In this document: in pieces, positions 5,861-7,895 of the stretch
Numbering within the stretch: position 1 is the first letter of the stretch
How the letters are laid out: the number at the start of each line of letters is the position of its first letter
Source: Eubacterium sp.
GTDB lineage: Bacteria > Bacillota > Clostridia > Lachnospirales > CAG-274
DNA length: 7,895 nt
Assembly: GCA_020859645.1 (NCBI GenBank)
Contig: JAJBVU010000031.1
Location: 1-7,895, forward strand
Direction: 5' to 3'
Program-made: the position numbers and the translations under genes
Notes under the pieces: model-generated
What the model was told of the DNA's origin: nothing
What the model saw: the letters and a program-made list of their open reading frames with translations, nothing else
Database searches by the model: none

Positions 5861-7384
5861 TCATTCCTTATTCCTGTCGAAATTTCTCAAAGACAGAGCT
5901 TCCGCTATATTCATACTGCTTATGTTTTCGGCTCCGTCCAAATCCGCAGCTGTTCTTGCGATTTTAAGAATTTTGTGATAAGCCCTTGCGCTGAGGTTAA
6001 GGCTGTCAAAAACCTTTTCTATAAGCTTTTTTTCGGCACTGCCCAAGGGGCAGTATTTATCGATTGTGCCGGGGGTAAGCTGTGAGTTAAACCTGAAAGG
6101 CTCATCTTTATATCTTTCCTGCTGAATTAACTGTGCTTTAAGCACCTTTTCCTTCATTTGGGCTGAGCTTTCGCCCTCTGAAGCCTCCGCAAGCTTTGAA
6201 TATTCAAGGCCTCCGGCTTCAGCCTGAATGTCAATTCTGTCAAGAAGAGGACCCGAAATCTTATTTTTATATCGTATTATGCTGTTGTGGGAACAGCGGC
6301 ATCTGTCGGAATAGCCGTAATAGCCGCAGGGGCAGGGGTTCATAGAACCCACAAGCATAACATTAGCCGGGTAGGTGACTGTTCCGTTGACTCTGGAAAT
6401 AGTTATTTCGCCGTCCTCAAGGGGCTGGCGAAGCTCCTCCAAAACCACTCTCATAAATTCCGGCAGCTCGTCTAAAAAAAGAACCCCGTTGTGGGCAAGA
6501 CTGACTTCTCCCGGTCTGGGCAGTCTGCCTCCGCCTACCATAGCGGTGTTGGAAATTGTGTGGTGGGGGCTTCTGAAGGGACGTCTTGAAATAAGCGCTT
6601 CACTGTCCTTAATAAGCCCTGCCACAGAATATATTTTTGTAACGTCTATACTTTCTTCAAAGCTCATATCAGGCAGAATCGAGGGAAGGCGTTTAGCCAT
6701 CATTGTTTTGCCCGTTCCGGGAGGACCCACCATAAGAATATTGTGCATACCGGCTGCCGCAATAAGCATAGCCCTTTTTACATTTTCCTGTCCCTTAACA
6801 TCTTTATAGTCAAGTCCCTTAAAATCATCGGCGGTTTTAATAATTTCCGCCTTATAAGGCTCTATGGGAAATCTGCCGTTTATATAGTCGCAGCACTCTC
6901 TTAAGCTTTTTACGGGAATTGTGTCAATGCCCTTAACAAGAGCCGCTTCGTTTCTGTTTTCATAGGGCAGAACGAATGCACTGAAGCCCTTGTTTTTGGC
7001 GTGAAGAACCATAGGCAGAATACCGTCTACACGTCTTACGCTGCCGTCAAGAGAAAGCTCCCCTGTGAACATAGTGTTCTCAAAAAACGTTCTGTTTATT
7101 TTAAAGCTGCCTGCGAGAAGCCCTAAAGCTATGGGCAGGTCATAAGAGGGGCCCGCCTTTTTTCTGCCTGTGGGAGCAAGGTTTACCACAATAGCCGAGT
7201 TATAGGGGAATTTAAGCCCTGAGTTTTCAGCCGCAGCCCTTATTCTCTCTTTAGACTCTCTCACCGATGAATCGGGCAGACCTACTATATCAAATGAAGG
7301 AAAACCGCTTTTAACGTCCGTTTCAACACTGACGGTAAAGCCCTCAAGCCCTTCAAGTCCGCAGCTCATAACACTAACCAGCAT
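5861..7384 (-). CDS. comM: ComM/YifB family AAA ATPase (Mg-chelatase-like)
   Basis: A 507-residue protein of the YifB/ComM family. ComM is a hexameric helicase that promotes branch migration during integration of transforming DNA, as shown in other bacteria; in Clostridia the role is inferred. The N-terminal Lon-protease-like (ChlI) domain (about 1-165) includes FDIVGLPDSSVRESKERIRA and NLAPTGRKKAGPSYDLPIAL. The AAA core has Walker A GPPGTGKT (220-227), RSPHHTISNTAMVGGG (271-286), Walker B VLFLDELPEF (301-310), a cysteine cluster (C351, C353, C362, C364 after GSMNP) and LDRIDI (381-386). The C-terminal Mg-chelatase helical part ends with RAYHKILKIARTAADLDG. The ATG at 7384 has a strong AAGGAG ribosome binding site about eight bases away. 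It is the first gene of the comM-dprA-topA string. Confidence 0.97.
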   Translation of the reverse strand: MLVSVMSCGLEGLEGFTVSVETDVKSGFPSFDIVGLPDSSVRESKERIRAAAENSGLKFPYNSAIVVNLAPTGRKKAGPSYDLPIALGLLAGSFKINRTFFENTMFTGELSLDGSVRRVDGILPMVLHAKNKGFSAFVLPYENRNEAALVKGIDTIPVKSLRECCDYINGRFPIEPYKAEIIKTADDFKGLDYKDVKGQENVKRAMLIAAAGMHNILMVGPPGTGKTMMAKRLPSILPDMSFEESIDVTKIYSVAGLIKDSEALISRRPFRSPHHTISNTAMVGGGRLPRPGEVSLAHNGVLFLDELPEFMRVVLEELRQPLEDGEITISRVNGTVTYPANVMLVGSMNPCPCGYYGYSDRCRCSHNSIIRYKNKISGPLLDRIDIQAEAGGLEYSKLAEASEGESSAQMKEKVLKAQLIQQERYKDEPFRFNSQLTPGTIDKYCPLGSAEKKLIEKVFDSLNLSARAYHKILKIARTAADLDGAENISSMNIAEALSLRNFDRNKE

Positions 7385-7471
7385 AAATCTTTCTCCTTAA
7401 CTCCCAAAATAAACCTAACTCTTACTAAATCAACCGGTCAAAAGCCTTTTCCGCTCCGACCCTCAAACAAA

Positions 7472-7500
7472 TACTATCATCATATAAACCAAATTGCAAG
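7472..7500 (-). promoter_or_regulatory. Possible sigma-A promoter for the comM operon
   Basis: On the - strand TTGCAA (-35, 7495-7500) and TAGTAT (-10, 7472-7477) are separated by exactly 17 bases. Each box matches four of six consensus positions. It lies between the terminator of the upstream gene and the comM start, about 90 bases from the ATG, with no other gene in between. Spacing and location support it; the boxes are weak. Confidence 0.4.
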
Positions 7501-7520
7501 AGTTTTTTTAAATAGTGTGT

Positions 7521-7557
7521 AAAAAACTTAAAGGCAGCAAGTAAATAAGCCGCCTTT
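7521..7557 (-). terminator. Intrinsic terminator of the GNAT remnant
   Basis: On the - strand AAAGGCGGC and GCTGCCTTT form a nine-pair stem with one G-U wobble around a ten-base loop (7530-7557), followed by AAG and six Ts (7521-7526). On the + strand the wobble becomes an A-C mismatch, so it fits the - strand gene whose stop is at 7581. It insulates comM from upstream transcription. Confidence 0.75.
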
Positions 7558-7580
7558 TTTAATAATTATTCACTCATATA

Positions 7581-7835
7581 TTATATAAGCTGAACCAAAC
7601 AATATTTTTCACCTGTTTTATTATCAATATTTATCTTTTTATTAAAAACCGCAAAACCGTTGTTTGTATAAAAGCTTATTAACTTCTCGTTGTCCTCACA
7701 TTCCAAATATGTAAGCTTGCCGCCTATTTCATTTTGAGCGGCAACAATTGTATCTAAAGCAAGGTCTAACAGTTCTTTTCCGCTGACAAGCCTGTTTAAG
7801 CCGTCTTTATAGTTTTTCCCCAGGGAATTGATGAT
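7581..7835 (-). pseudogene. GNAT N-acetyltransferase, 5'-truncated remnant
   Basis: The - strand codes for 84 residues plus a stop, beginning at an in-frame TAA (7836-7838) and without ATG, GTG or TTG in a position to start. The visible part matches the C-terminal half of GNAT acetyltransferases of the kind carrying LGKNYKDG, a GKELLDLAL helix, YLECEDNEKLISFYTNNGF (acetyl-CoA-fold strand and helix) and a final CLVQLI strand. Intact relatives are about twice as long, so the N-terminal half with the first strands and much of the acetyl-CoA site is absent. The sequence on the other side of the TAA (7836-7895) does not look like GNAT in any frame, pointing to a deletion or rearrangement and not a single frameshift. 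A terminator follows. It often occurs as an accessory or toxin-linked enzyme, but no function should be assigned here. Confidence 0.7.
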
Positions 7836-7895
7836 TTAAGGTAATAAAAAATAATTTTACGGAAAAATACTGCGCTCCACGCATAAATAAAACCT
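7836..7895. other. AT-rich end of window without recognisable feature
   Basis: Two - strand frames stay open to the window edge, but their short translations resemble nothing I know and have no visible ribosome binding site. The breakpoint of the neighbouring GNAT remnant lies at its left edge. Confidence 0.3.

Noticed and set aside
4958..6809. + strand open frames opposite dprA and comM
   Set aside because: They mirror the conserved genes on the other strand and their translations lack family resemblance.
1..7895. CRISPR array, tRNA or rRNA genes
   Set aside because: No regularly spaced direct repeats, tRNA cloverleaf or rRNA-like sequence was visible on either strand.
7836..7895. Open - strand frames as the missing N-terminal part of the GNAT gene
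   Set aside because: Neither frame gives GNAT-like sequence before the LGKNYKDG segment, so a simple frameshift does not explain the break.

Overview
The window looks like chromosomal DNA of a low-to-moderate GC Clostridia-type Firmicute. The evidence is strong AGGAGG-type ribosome binding sites, GTG and TTG starts beside ATG, clostridial-looking protein sequences, and a comM-dprA-topA gene order common in that group. I cannot fix a genus from the sequence alone.

Layout. The left end (1-1123, + strand) is an AT-rich two-gene unit: the C-terminal part of an ABC/SMC-type AAA ATPase, running off the left edge, followed two bases later by a 165-residue protein with TOPRIM/RloB-like motifs. This pairing recalls ATPase-nuclease phage defence systems (OLD, PARIS, AbiL, Gabija-like). 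It is the best candidate here for a poorly described system. A long hairpin at 1166-1219 closes the unit and separates it from a convergent small PspC-domain membrane protein gene (1271-1474, - strand).

The middle and right (1740-7384, - strand) form a compact DNA-processing gene string, read right to left: comM (YifB-type AAA helicase), dprA (loader of RecA on single-stranded DNA), topA (topoisomerase I) and radC (MPN/JAB domain). comM and dprA are 4 bp apart, and the topA ribosome binding site directly abuts the dprA stop. A possible promoter lies at 7472-7500 upstream of comM.

Two non-coding elements interrupt the region. One is a 160-bp element with imperfect terminal inverted repeats flanked by TATA direct repeats (2524-2683). 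It sits exactly at the end of topA, supplies the topA stop codon, and separates topA from a leftover acidic coding-like tail just before radC. The other is a hairpin-rich, repeat-like stretch (1523-1731) between radC and the PspC gene.

At the right end (7581-7835, - strand) is a GNAT acetyltransferase fragment that has lost its N-terminal half and has no start codon, followed by its own terminator. The last 60 bases hold nothing I recognise.
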